Below, piece after piece: positions 26,304-37,605 of a stretch of 64,000 nt of DNA. Every line of letters starts with the position of its first letter. The first letter of the stretch is position 1. Position numbers and translations under genes: made by a program. The notes beneath the pieces are model-generated. The model did not search any database. It saw only the letters and a list, made by a program, of their open reading frames with translations, and had not been told where the DNA came from. This stretch comes from Neocallimastix lanati (nom. inval.). Its lineage: Eukaryota > Neocallimastigomycota > Neocallimastigomycetes > Neocallimastigales > Neocallimastigaceae. The DNA lies in NCBI GenBank assembly GCA_016946835.1, contig JACVTC010000018.1:963501-1027500 (forward strand), in the 5' to 3' direction.

Positions 26304-27084
26304 AAAGTATATTTACATAAATAAATATAATTTTTTTTAATATTAAAAAATTTAATTATTTAATATTACGCCGAATAATTAGATTAAAATATTTATTAAC
26401 ACTTTACTAATTTTTATATATATTTTATAAAATTAAAAAAAAGTATTTTAAATTTTTAAAATAATTTTATTTAACCTATATTATATTTTTATTATTAATA
26501 AAGGAATTTTTAGAATACATTTAGCTTTATAAATATATTTCATTTTAAAATAAACTATTTTATTTTATAATTTATTAATAATTAATAATTATTTATTTAA
26601 ATAATTATAAAAATAATTGCTATAAATTTCATAGATTTAAAAATTTAAAATTATTAAATAATAAATAAATTTTAAAAAATATATATTTAAAGTATCAAAT
26701 ATAAAATTTAATAACTTTTTTATTTCTAATAATTTATTTTTATTGTTTATATTCATTATTAAAAATTTTAATGTATTAAAAAATTTAACTCAATAAAATA
26801 TATTTCTTTAATCTTGAAAGCAAAAAAATTTTTCCCCAATAATTAAAAAATTTTTTAAATACATGATTTTTCATCGTTTTAAGGTTACATTATAATTTAA
26901 AAAATAACTTAAATTTATTATCAAAATGAATTAAAATGATATTTAAGATACAAATCGTTATTAAATCAATATTATATTTTTAATTTAAATAATAATTAAA
27001 ACTCAGAATTTCTTTATATACAAATCCAAAAAAAAAAAATATTTTTTAAGTAATTATAAAATATTATTTTATAATTTTATCAGA
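26304..27084. other. Gene-free AT-rich spacer
   Basis: Upstream region of the second GT2 gene. No motif or other gene seen. Confidence 0.65.
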
Positions 27085-27864
27085 ATGTTTAAAAATTTAA
27101 TAAAATTAGTATTTCTTGTAAGCCAGATTGCTAATATATTTTGTAAAAATGAAATTAAAATATCTGTTGTTATGCCTGTATATAACACAGAAAAATACTT
27201 AAAAAGAAGTATTCAGTCAGTATTAGATCAAACATTGAAAGAAATTGAATTAATATGTGTTGATGATGCATCAACTGATGATTCTTTAAGTATATTAGAA
27301 GAATTTAAAGAAAAAGATAGCAGAGTTAAGATCTTTCATTTTAATAAAAATCAAGGTCCAAGTATAGCAAGAAATAAAGGAATAGAAATGGCCACTGGAG
27401 AATTTATAGGTTTTATTGATGATGATGATTATATAGATAAAAGATTTTACGAAAATTCATATAAATATTCAAAAAACTTTGATGTTATAGTTGGTAATTT
27501 TGTATTAGGAACAAATTTATCATCATATTATTTACCTTATCCAAATTGGGAACGTCGTGGATCAGTTTTTGATTCCATTTTTAGAAGAGAATTTTTAAAT
27601 ACTCATAATGTAAAATTTCCAATTAATATGAGAATTGCTGAGGATATAAAATTCAGATACGATTGTTATGAATATAATCCTAAAATAATAGAAATTCCTG
27701 ATGAAGGAATTTATTATTATTATAAACGGAGAGAAGGTTCTTTAATGAATTTTTCTAAAAAATACTTAATAAATATTAACCGTAAAGCCAAAAATGAAGA
27801 AAAAAATAGGAAAAGAAAATCTAAAAAACAGAAAAAAGAAATGATGAAAAAAAAAAACATATAA
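27085..27864 (+). CDS. GT2 family glycosyltransferase with signal peptide, copy 2
   Basis: This 259-residue bacterial-type GT2 enzyme has a hydrophobic N-terminus (1-20, ending IFC). The catalytic domain starts at KISVVMPVYN, with DDASTD at 60-65, DDDD at 112-115 for the metal and AED at 185-187 as the likely catalytic acidic pair. The last 40 residues are Lys/Arg-rich. It is complete, starts at ATG and has no intron. It shares layout and many residues with the minus-strand GT2 at 6829-7590, but differs at the late acidic motif (AED here, GND there), so this copy looks the more orthodox catalyst. It would add a sugar to a growing glycan. Its neighbours are a GT-D fragment upstream and an intact GT-D gene downstream. 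Confidence 0.87.
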   Translation: MFKNLIKLVFLVSQIANIFCKNEIKISVVMPVYNTEKYLKRSIQSVLDQTLKEIELICVDDASTDDSLSILEEFKEKDSRVKIFHFNKNQGPSIARNKGIEMATGEFIGFIDDDDYIDKRFYENSYKYSKNFDVIVGNFVLGTNLSSYYLPYPNWERRGSVFDSIFRREFLNTHNVKFPINMRIAEDIKFRYDCYEYNPKIIEIPDEGIYYYYKRREGSLMNFSKKYLININRKAKNEEKNRKRKSKKQKKEMMKKKNI

Positions 27865-29371
27865 ATATATATAAAATGAAATAAAAATTAGAAATTTTAA
27901 AATAAAAAATTTATTGAATTTAAATTGATATTTTTTTTTAATATAACACTTATTTCTTATTATAAATTTAAAAGTAATTCATTTTTAAAACATAAATTAA
28001 AGATTTTAACTAATTGTAATAATTTGTTCAATTCATGAAAATTAAAAAACATTATAAAGAAATAAAAATTAAAATTTTTAATTACAAATATTACATATTT
28101 GTGGGTTTATAAATATTAACTTAATAAAATATTTTTAAATTATTGGAATGATAAATTTTAATAGTTTAATAAAATTATAAATTTCTGAGTAAAAGTAAAA
28201 CTATAAGATATAAAAAAAATATTAAATATAATAATAAATATTGTATCTTAATAATAATTTTTTTTATTTATTTTTTAATTTTTTATAAATTTTTTTATAA
28301 AAACAATATAAATATGAAATAATGTAAATTTTAAACAAATTTAAGATTAAATACTTAGAAACTAAAAAATATCTTTTAAAATTGTTTTATTTTTAAAAAT
28401 AGTTTATATTATACCATTTAGAATATTCATATTTTTAAAATTTATCTTTTTGTCTTTTTCAACATTATTAATAAAATTATAAAGTATGAAATTTTAAATA
28501 GAAATGATGAAAATTTATGCCTCTCAAATAAAATTATATTTTATTACTCTAGAAGTACTAATAATTTACCCAATTAGAAAAAATTTAGTAAAAATAATTC
28601 CATTTCTTAAAATGAACAAATAAAAAATAAAAATTAAGAGGAAAAAGAATTTTATTATGAAAATGTCACAACAATTTGAAATGAATTCACCATAAATATT
28701 TTGAAAGACCTTTAAAACTAATAATATAAATAAAGAGAAATATAATTAATCAATAATTACTTCATTATCATTTTTCAAAGAAAAATTAGTATATAACAGC
28801 TAAAGATTTATTAAATCAAACAGTTTATAATAATAGTATTATACTTATATTATAATCATCTAAAGAGTTTCCTTTGAAAGTGAACGAACTACTTAAATCA
28901 ATTATTAAATTAACTTAAACTTACTTATGCTTTAAAATTAAATGGATAAATGAAAATATAAAAGAATTTAATTTTATAATCTAAAAGACATTATTATCAT
29001 AGTTAATGAAGACATAGAGTGTTTAAAATTGTTTATAACTTAAATTATAGTAAATACTATACAACCAAAGATACAATTTCAACTTAATAAAGAAATAATA
29101 AAATAAATAATGAATCATTATTATTGAAAAAGGAATTTATAAGAAAATATTATGTTGATTTTATAAAAGATATTAAAAATTTATATCCATAAATTATAAT
29201 TTTTCATATTTGGAATATATTTTCAATATATATCTTAATTGATATATAATATTAATTATGAATAAATAAATTTAATAGAAAAATATAATATCAATCCAAT
29301 TTGTATGTTCGAAGATAAGAATGAAGGAAATAACTCCTCCTTTGGGTTTATCATAAGTTAATAAAAAAAAC
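27865..29371. other. Gene-free spacer, partly degraded repeat DNA
   Basis: No gene is supported. From about 28500 the sequence changes character (fewer homopolymers) and may be worn retroelement DNA joined to the LTR pieces that follow, but I could not identify protein motifs. Confidence 0.5.
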
Positions 29372-30560
29372 TGTTAGAATATGTGAAATGTATGAAAAAT
29401 AAGCTTCAAATGTATTGAAACATATAATAGAATGGTAATTCCCAGGGTACATTCTAATAATAATAGTATTATTAAACCTAGCGTGAAATAGGTTTAGATA
29501 ATAACTAATTCAATATAATCATAATACAAACCTTCGGGATGAAAAGTATAATAAAATAATAAATATAACCATGTGTTACATATAAATGGATGATATTTAT
29601 CCATCTACAAACTATATTTATTGATTAAAAATATTTTAAATTATTAAACTTCTATAATTAATATTATAATGATGAAAAAATCCAAATATATAAAATCCTT
29701 ATAGAAATTTGGATTTTAGGGGGAAGTAGGCAAAATAAAACAAAAATTATAAAGTATTAAAGAAAAGTCACTTTAAAGATTCTTTGAGCTAATTATTTAA
29801 AAATAATATTATCCTGGAAATGAATAAAATAGCCTAATAGTGAAAATTAACAAAAACTAACTTTCAAGAAAAAATTAAATGAAAGATTGAATTTTAATCA
29901 ATTATGAAACAATTTAAATTATTTATTAATAAGTTTAAATGACATTTAATTATAAATACAATCAATTTTAATACCCCAAGATTATGATTTATCAAATGCA
30001 CCAATATATAATTAACAATTTATTTTAATAGTTATCGCTAAAACTACAAAGCGAAAATATATAAAAGTTAACGCTAATCTATAAAGCGGATTATAATTGA
30101 AAGTGATGTAAAAATATATAAGAGGTATTCACACAAATTGAGATGGTATAATATCACCTTTCAAGAGAAAGGTTTCCATCATATAAAAATGACATATTTA
30201 AACCATATAATTATTTCATATTATAGATGACATAGATTCATCTAATACTTATTAACGGTGTAAAAATATTAAATACTTAGTTTTAGGGGGAAATTATTAG
30301 ATTACAAAACCAGTAAACCAATTTATTCATTATTGAATAACTAGGTTTAAGGAGGAATGCTAGAATATGTGAAATGTATGAAAAATAAGCTTCAAATATA
30401 TTGAAACATATTGTAATATAATTTATGTATAAGCCACAATGTATAAATATAAAAGCATTTTATTTAGAATAATTGAGTGCTAGTAACTCTTTGTCGTAAA
30501 ATATATTAATAAAATTGACATAATTATAAACCATAAATTCCTGACTCTTAATAAAAACTC
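29372..30560 (+). mobile_element. Remnant of a third LTR-element family
   Basis: Two copies of an LTR start (TGTTAGAATATGTGAAATG and TGCTAGAATATGTGAAATG) lie about 1 kb apart, at 29372 and 30358. The second is preceded by a purine tract (AAGGAGGAA). Between them several AGGGGGAA-like tracts occur but no recognisable protein domain. It is a broken and internally rearranged LTR element, old. Confidence 0.6.
30358..30560 (+). repeat. LTR of the third family
   Basis: Starts TGCTAGAATATGTGAAATG. A worn copy of the same sequence lies at 40205-40345. The right end is approximate. Confidence 0.6.
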
Positions 30561-31741
30561 ATTGAATTAAAACAAATAAAATCTAAGAATAATCTACCAA
30601 GTATTTAAATAAAATATTAATAAATTATTTATGAAATTTCCTATCAATAAAAATCTAAAAGAATTAAATTATTATTTGTCTTCATTTTATATTTTTTAAA
30701 CTTTTTTTATATAAATCAAAAAAAAAATAATAATAAAAAAGTAAGAATGAAAATTTATCAATACTAACCAAAAGATTTTAAAATTATCTAATCTTTTAAT
30801 TTATTATTATTATAAAAGGAGTACTTAACAGATTTTAATATGAAAGGGTTTAATAGAATGGTATATAAAAATTTCAAAAAAATAATATTAGGAAAATCTA
30901 AAAAAAAATTATTAATAAAAAGGATCTCTAAATTAAAGTTTTAAAATCATTAAATATTATATATAAATAAGAAAAGTATATTTAGTATTTCTTTCTTTCT
31001 TTGTTAAAATAAAAAATAATTGATTTATAAAATTATTTGACATTTAATAAAATTTTTTAACATAATTAAATTAGTAAAATATTTCATTTTAAAAAATAAT
31101 TTTTATTCTGAGTTTAAGTTTAAAATATTATATATATTTTATATATTTTTGTATATTTAATATTTTAATTTTTTTTTATATTAAAAAAAATTATTTTTTA
31201 TTATTACGATGTTTTTAATATTTTTATTATTTTAAACCTAATATATTTTATACTTTAAATTTTTTAATATATTTGAATTATTATTGCTGAATTTTTTCAT
31301 TCTATATTTAATATCTAAAATTAAATATTATTTAACCCTCAAATTAGAGATTAGTACATATATTTTATATATTAAAAAATAATTATTTTTATATATAAAT
31401 AGCTAGTATTAAATAATAATTATAAGTATATCAAATTTTATAATAATGTATTTTTATTAAAAAAAATTATTAGCTATTATTTAAATCAATCGGAAGAGAT
31501 TGAGACTCTTATAATGTTGAAAAAATAAATTTAAGAAATATTTAATTTTTAAAAAGAATACAAAAAATTTTTTATAATCATATTTAATAATATTTTTATT
31601 AAAATTAAACTTTCATATTTTACTTTTAAACATATTTTTACGAAAATATATATAAATTTAAACAATAAATCATAATTTTACATTAATTAGTAAATTCCAT
31701 ATAATATAAATATCAGAATTTGTAATTTCATTTTATTTAAT
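30561..31741. other. Gene-free AT-rich spacer
   Basis: Upstream region of the GT-D gene. No gene or clear element is seen. Confidence 0.65.
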
Positions 31742-32857
31742 ATGAAGATGGTATTAAAAATTAAACTTCATGACATAATTAATATATTGCAAATTGTATT
31801 GATTATACCATCTATATTTGCTTTAAATAATATATATCATAATAGTAATATTGAAAATACCTGTAATATTGAAAATGTATGTACTCAAGTATATAATAAT
31901 AATAAATTAATAGTCAGCAATGCTAATAAAAACAAAGATTATATTCAAATGAATAAATTTTGCAAAAAATGTTTAAGAAAACAAAAGGAAAGATATAATT
32001 ATTGTAAAAAATGTCCAGCCTTGGAAATTTTAAACTCATTAAATATTTTATTACCTGAAGAAACTTTAGATGATATTATTTATAATAATAAATCAATTTC
32101 CAGATTCGGTGATGGAGAATTTAATCTAATTTTTGGCAAAAGAATAAAATTCCAAAATTTTGATAATAGTATGTCCAAAAAATTAATTGATATTTTAAAT
32201 AGTAATGAAGAAGGTTTATTGGTTGGATTAGATAATTCATTAAAATACTCTTATTTAGATATTCAGAAAGATTGGGCAGTTAACTTTTGGAGATATTGGG
32301 TTAATACAAATAAATACAAACTTATTAGTTTGTTAGATTTAAGCAAGCAATATGGATCTACTAAAATTTCAAGATTTTATATGGACTATAAAGAAAATGC
32401 TGTTAATGTACCCAAATACATAGAAAAATTAAGAATGATATGGGATAGGAAAGATATAATAATAATAGAAGGAGAAAAAACAAGATTAGGAGTAGGAAAT
32501 GATCTATTTAGTAATACTCATTCAATACGAAGAATTATTTGTCCTGCAGATAATGCTTTTGAAGTATATGGTAAAATTTATAATGAGGCAGTAAAAATTG
32601 ACAAGTCTAAACTATTTCTCATTTCATTAGGGCCAACTGCAACTATTTTAGCTTTTGACTTATATAAAATTGGTTATCAGGCAATAGATATAGGTCATGT
32701 CGATATTGAATATGAGTGGTATCTAAGAAAAGCTACTACTAAGATTAAAATAGATAACAAATATGTCAGCGAAGTACGTAATGGAATTATTAATATTACA
32801 GATGTTACCGATAAAAGTTATTATGATCAAATTTTAGTAAAAATACAATTTGAATAA
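31742..32857 (+). CDS. GT-D fold glycosyltransferase (SP_1767/DUF1792 type) with signal peptide and Cys4 segment
   Basis: This 371-residue protein has a signal peptide at 1-28 (ending IFALN), then an Asn-rich linker. A Cys4 segment at 74-91 reads CKKC-x10-CKKC followed by PALEIL. The C-terminal domain from about 105 is the GT-D fold known from bacterial glycan and Ser-rich adhesin glycosylation loci: SRFGDGEF with the DGE metal motif at 124-126, FQNFDNSM, the W-rich centre, EGEKTRLGVGNDLF, RIICPADNAFEVY and a C-terminal GPTATILAFDLYKIGYQ. Known members add glucose or another hexose to a glycan. It starts at ATG, has no intron and converges on the pyruvyl transferase gene. The Cys4 segment is not part of the bacterial family and recurs in both SGNH hydrolases here. 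The fragment at 26117-26303 is a paralogue. Confidence 0.88.
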   Translation: MKMVLKIKLHDIINILQIVLIIPSIFALNNIYHNSNIENTCNIENVCTQVYNNNKLIVSNANKNKDYIQMNKFCKKCLRKQKERYNYCKKCPALEILNSLNILLPEETLDDIIYNNKSISRFGDGEFNLIFGKRIKFQNFDNSMSKKLIDILNSNEEGLLVGLDNSLKYSYLDIQKDWAVNFWRYWVNTNKYKLISLLDLSKQYGSTKISRFYMDYKENAVNVPKYIEKLRMIWDRKDIIIIEGEKTRLGVGNDLFSNTHSIRRIICPADNAFEVYGKIYNEAVKIDKSKLFLISLGPTATILAFDLYKIGYQAIDIGHVDIEYEWYLRKATTKIKIDNKYVSEVRNGIINITDVTDKSYYDQILVKIQFE

Positions 32858-33046
32858 CAATAATAATTGCAATAATAGCTTTATTTGATAAATAAACTAC
32901 TTTTAAATATCAAATTATTTTAATTATTTATATTTAACTTTAATTTGTAACACTTTATTATGAATATTTATTTATATTAATTTAACATATTAATTGAATT
33001 TATTTCTGTTTAATAAGAATTTTTCTTTTAAATTTTAATTTAATTA

Positions 33047-34987
33047 TTACAAATTAGACTGTAAAAATTGTATGCCTTCTTGACGTTTTTGTTCAATTAT
33101 TTTATCAATTATTGAATAGTCAATTGGTGGTAATTTTTCTATATTAACTTTGCTTAAATCGTAAAACAATCTATCCATTAGACCTAAATCAGACAATAAT
33201 GATATAAATCTTTCTTCTCCTCTGTCTTTATTACATAAACATATAAAATCTTTATGAAATATAATGGAAAAGCAAAGTCCATGAAAGGAATCAGTTATTA
33301 CAAATTGAGAGGACTGAATACCTTTTAAAAAATCGTAAATACTGGTACTCCCTATATTTAACCAATGTTGAATAGGATTTATTTTTTCTAGTATGGAATT
33401 AATTTGATTAGTTATTTTTTCTGATTTATCTAGAATATATATCATACTAGAAGTACTAAGATTCAGTGTTGATCGATCCAATAATTTATTCCAATCACTG
33501 TTCTTTAAGTAGAATACAGGATCAAATATTGCTTTGGCTTTTGCCTTAAAAGTATTTTTACATATATCTACACCGCTTTTTTCACGAACTGTAATTTTAT
33601 TAAAAGATTTAATATACCTTCTAATTTTTCTTAAGAATTCCCGAGGACCTTCCCAATGATCTGTACCAAAACTAGCTGCACATGCAATTTTATTTTTATT
33701 TTTTTTCACAAACGAAAGAAATAGAACTTCGTATTTTTCAGATGTATATTCAAAACGCCAAACCTGATCACTTCCAACCACAAAATTATCATAATATTTG
33801 TTTAATAATTTTAATTTATTTAAATTATCATTGAATCCATTGATTCCTCCAGAAAATAGGTTTTCATCAATAAACTGGGTCAAAGAATTTTTCTGGATTG
33901 CTTTTCCAATCAAATATGGGTTATATCCCAACTTCAACAGAGTAGTTTGTAAAGAATACGCAGTTAAAATTGCCCCATAATTATTAGTATAAAACAAATT
34001 AAATATAGCAACATTCTTTTTTGGGTTAAGTAATCGGGAAAGAGCTTCATTAAATCCAATCTTTTCTATTAAGTAATAAAATAATTTTTTATTATAATAC
34101 TCATATGAAGGATGATACATGAGAGTGAGATATTTTTTTGAGTAATAGGGAAGATAATTTTCATTTAAGCAGATTTTACCTAAAAATCCTTTCATAAAGT
34201 AATTAGTTGAAAGGTTTTCAGATAGACATTCCTGCTCAAAAGTAAAAGAATGTGAAAGATTCCCCCAATCGTTTTTATCATTATTTACTGATATTGAGAA
34301 ATCTTTTTTACTGTTTAATGAGGTTTGTGTTAATTCCTTTTTTTTATCCTTACCTGAATTATGAGTATCACTTATGAATGAAAAAGTATCATTATTACAT
34401 GAATCATTTTTATTTTCATTTAATTTTCCTAAATTTAGATCATTTACATTTACTGGTTCCTCAATGGTAAAATTTATATTATTTTTTAATTCTTCTTGAA
34501 TTGATTTCTTTTTATTTTCATTTTCTTTTGATAAAGATTCGGTTTCATATCTTTCCAAGTAATATTTTATATTGCATTGACCAAAATAATCGTTGTTATT
34601 GGAGATACCACTAATTTTGATTATATTATTATATCATTTAAAAAATAAAATATTAATATAGATATTTTTAGTTTTAAATTTAATAATTTTTAATTTTTAT
34701 ATATATATATATAAATAACTTTTTAAAAAGATTTTCTAAGTCTTCATTTTTCTTTTTAGTAATTTCTCTTTCTGAGCTATTATTATATTATAATAAAATT
34801 AAATGTAAAACAAAAAAAATAATAATATGTATATTAATATTTAGTAATAAATTATAATTTTTATTTATTGAATAAAAATAATAAATAGTTACTCTAATGG
34901 TATTTCACTTTCTACAATTTTTTCATTAAGATATGCTAGTATCAAAGTAGAATTGAATAAAAATAAAAAATAAAATTTAAATTTCAT
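33047..34987 (-). CDS. Polysaccharide pyruvyl transferase, three exons with signal-peptide exon
   Basis: The catalytic part resembles bacterial polysaccharide pyruvyl transferases, which put ketal-linked pyruvate on sugars and so add negative charge. Model: exon 1 34893-34987, exon 2 34720-34776, exon 3 33047-34610, all joined in phase 2, giving 571 residues. Exon 1 encodes a signal peptide (MKFKFYFLFLFNSTLILAY). Without it the large frame has no ATG near its 5' end, only a TTG. Exon 3 begins with about 170 low-complexity residues and then shows TNNYGAILTAYSLQ, GSDQVWR, CAASFGTDHW and TDSFHGLCFSIIF. The second donor is GTTATT, unusual, so exon 2 is less certain. Convergent with the GT-D gene, 189 bases apart. 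The pyruvate source in fungal ER/Golgi would be phosphoenolpyruvate, as in yeast-type pyruvylation. Confidence 0.82.
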
Positions 34988-35403
34988 TTTTATTTTTAAT
35001 AATATCTATTCAATTAATTATATATATTATTATATAATTAATAATTTTTGGACAGTTATAATAATAAAGCTGTAATGGATTAAATCAATTACAGAAAAAT
35101 TAAATTTATTAAATAGGAGTATTTCTTTCTATTATAAAAATATTATTTTTATTTTTTACGTAATTAAGTATTAAAAAAAATATTTAAATATTTTTAATTT
35201 ATATAAAGTATTCAAATTATTATTATTTTTATTAAAATATTTATAAAGAAAATAATTCATGAAATGATTTTGAAAATTTCATATTCTCCTTGATTAATAT
35301 TATTAAAACAAAGTAAAATAGACAATTTTAAACCAAAATAAAACAAAATTTAAAATATTTATTTATAAAAGAAAATTAAAACTTACATTTGTTATAAATT
35401 TTA

Positions 35404-35466
35404 AAAATACAATATTAATTATATTTAAAATAATTTATTATTTTAAATATATTAATATTGTATTTT
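35404..35466. repeat. Long near-perfect palindrome
   Basis: Two arms of 29-30 bases starting AAAATACAATATTAAT and ending ATTAATATTGTATTTT surround a TTTA loop, with one unpaired base. It could extrude as a cruciform or be a tiny foldback element. No target duplication was identified. Confidence 0.8.
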
Positions 35467-36227
35467 CAAAACAAAACATTTTTACATAGTAAATAAATAA
35501 TCATCCATTTGTTTTATGTAGAATATTTTCAAATATGAATTAAAATTTTAGTTTATAAAATTTAGAAAAAATAAAGTTTAAAATAAAATTAAAATTTAAT
35601 TATATTATAATTAAAGTATATTTGAAATTAGAATTTTACTGAAAAAACTATTTTATAAGTATATTTTAAAATTTCATATCATAAAATAATTTATCATTTT
35701 TTAATACAAGATCTGTTTATAGTTTGTTTCTATTTCATAATAACAAAAAAAATATTATATTATTATAAATAAATATAAAAATTATAAATGTAATTAATAA
35801 TTAAAATTAATATATTTATATTTTAATGATTTCTGTACTTCAACATTAAACTCGAAAATAAAGTAAATATTTAATATATAATTATATTTATTATGAAAAT
35901 ATTTATTTTGCTAAATTTCACTTTGATTTTTAAAGCTTTTTAAGATTTTACTCATTTAAATTTAACACGAAAAATAGTTAAAATATATTAATTTAATAAA
36001 TTTTTATAAATAAATTTAAATCGAAATCGAATATAATTAAATTTTAAGAAACAACAAAGACTTTAAAAAAACTTCAAAAAATTATTTTAAATAAAATATT
36101 TTTATTAAAATTTATTAAGTTTTTAATTTTATAAACATTTTATATTTATTTATAAAATTAATAATTTAGATATTGATGTTCATAAATTCAATTATGTATA
36201 ATTATATAGTAAATATCAAGAACAGAA

Positions 36228-36530
36228 ATATTTTGATCTAATAATCTCGAAATAAAAATTATTTTTTAGTCTTAAAGAATTAGAATATTCAAATTTTGAA
36301 TGTTTTTTAAAAATTACGAATCCCTTATACAACTAAAAATAAAAACCTTTTTTTGAATTATAATATTTTTAATAGAATAGAATATTATTTCAATATTATT
36401 TATTAAATATATTTCATAATATGAAATATTAATTTATAATACAAATAAATCATTAAATTATTTAAATTCTATATTTTTATAAAAATAATAAGGATACAGC
36501 TTAATATATGATACCATTAATAAACATGTT
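36228..36530. repeat. 300-base dispersed repeat, copy 2
   Basis: Same-orientation match to 24690-24990, with a small extra ATAAAA near the centre. Non-coding. Confidence 0.8.
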
Positions 36531-36710
36531 TATGTTTATTTAGTATTGCTTGTTATTAAAATTTTATTTTATTTATTAATTTCATTTAAATATCATTATT
36601 AAAGAGTATTATATTTATATTATAATAGGATTAATATTTATTTCTTTCTAAAGAAATAAATTGTTTATCATTAATACTTACTTTTTACTTTAAAAGTTCA
36701 TTATTTCAAT

Positions 36711-37139
36711 TTATAGTTTAAATATAGTTCTATTTTTTTAATAATATTTTTTAAATTTATTAAAATAATAAATAATAAAAACATTAAATAATTTTAATTT
36801 TATTTTGTTGAGTTTTAATTTATATAAAAACAATATAATTAGAATTCATTATCATTAAAAATATTAATATGTATATTTATGTATTAGTTATTCAAATATT
36901 TTTTATATTTATTTTAAAAATGATTATAGTTTAAATATAGTTCTATTTTTTTAATAATATTTTTTAAATTTATTAAAATAATAAATAATAAAAACATTAA
37001 ATAATTTTAATTTTATTTTGTTGAGTTTTAATTTATATAAAAACAATATAATTAGAATTCATTATCATTAAAAATATTAATATGTATATTTATGTATTAG
37101 TTATTCAAATATTTTTTATATTTATTTTAAAAATGATTA
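36711..37139. repeat. Perfect 213-base tandem duplication
   Basis: Copy 1 runs about 36711-36926 and copy 2 about 36924-37139. By eye the two are identical. The identity in such a mutable AT-rich spacer suggests a very recent duplication or an assembly artefact. It lies about 0.5-0.9 kb upstream of the MurB-like start. Confidence 0.88.
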
Positions 37140-37605
37140 ACTTATTGTTTATTCATTATCATTTATCATGAAATTAATATTTTATAGCTATAATAATATT
37201 CATATTATAATAACTTTATTTAATTTTGAATATTGACTAAATTCATAGTTTTTAAATTTTTTATTTAAACTAAATAGAAAATTTTAATTCTTAACAGATT
37301 TAATATTTATGTAATAATATTATATTTTATAAAATATTTAAAATAATTTAAATTTATAAACAATTTCCAATAAATAGTACAGAAAAGATGTGTTTTATAT
37401 TTATTTATTTATTTTTTATTAATAATATATAAAGCAATCAATTGAAATATATAAAAAATGTTATAATATTTTTAAATTATTAGGCGATTTTTTTTTTATA
37501 ATATTTTAAATAACTGAAGTATTTATTTTTTATTTTAGTATTAACATATAAAAATATAAAATAAATTAAAATTTATTAGTCCCTGTTAAAAATAATATTG
37601 TTAAA

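Larger units (their letters stand above)
34988..37605. other. Divergent intergenic region rich in repeats
   Basis: This 2.6 kb region lies between the pyruvyl transferase (minus) and the MurB-like gene (plus). It contains a long hairpin (35404-35466), a 300-base dispersed repeat (36228-36530), a stretch at about 36590-36720 resembling 49970-50110 upstream of Stealth, and a 213-base tandem duplication (36711-37139). No gene is supported. Confidence 0.7.
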
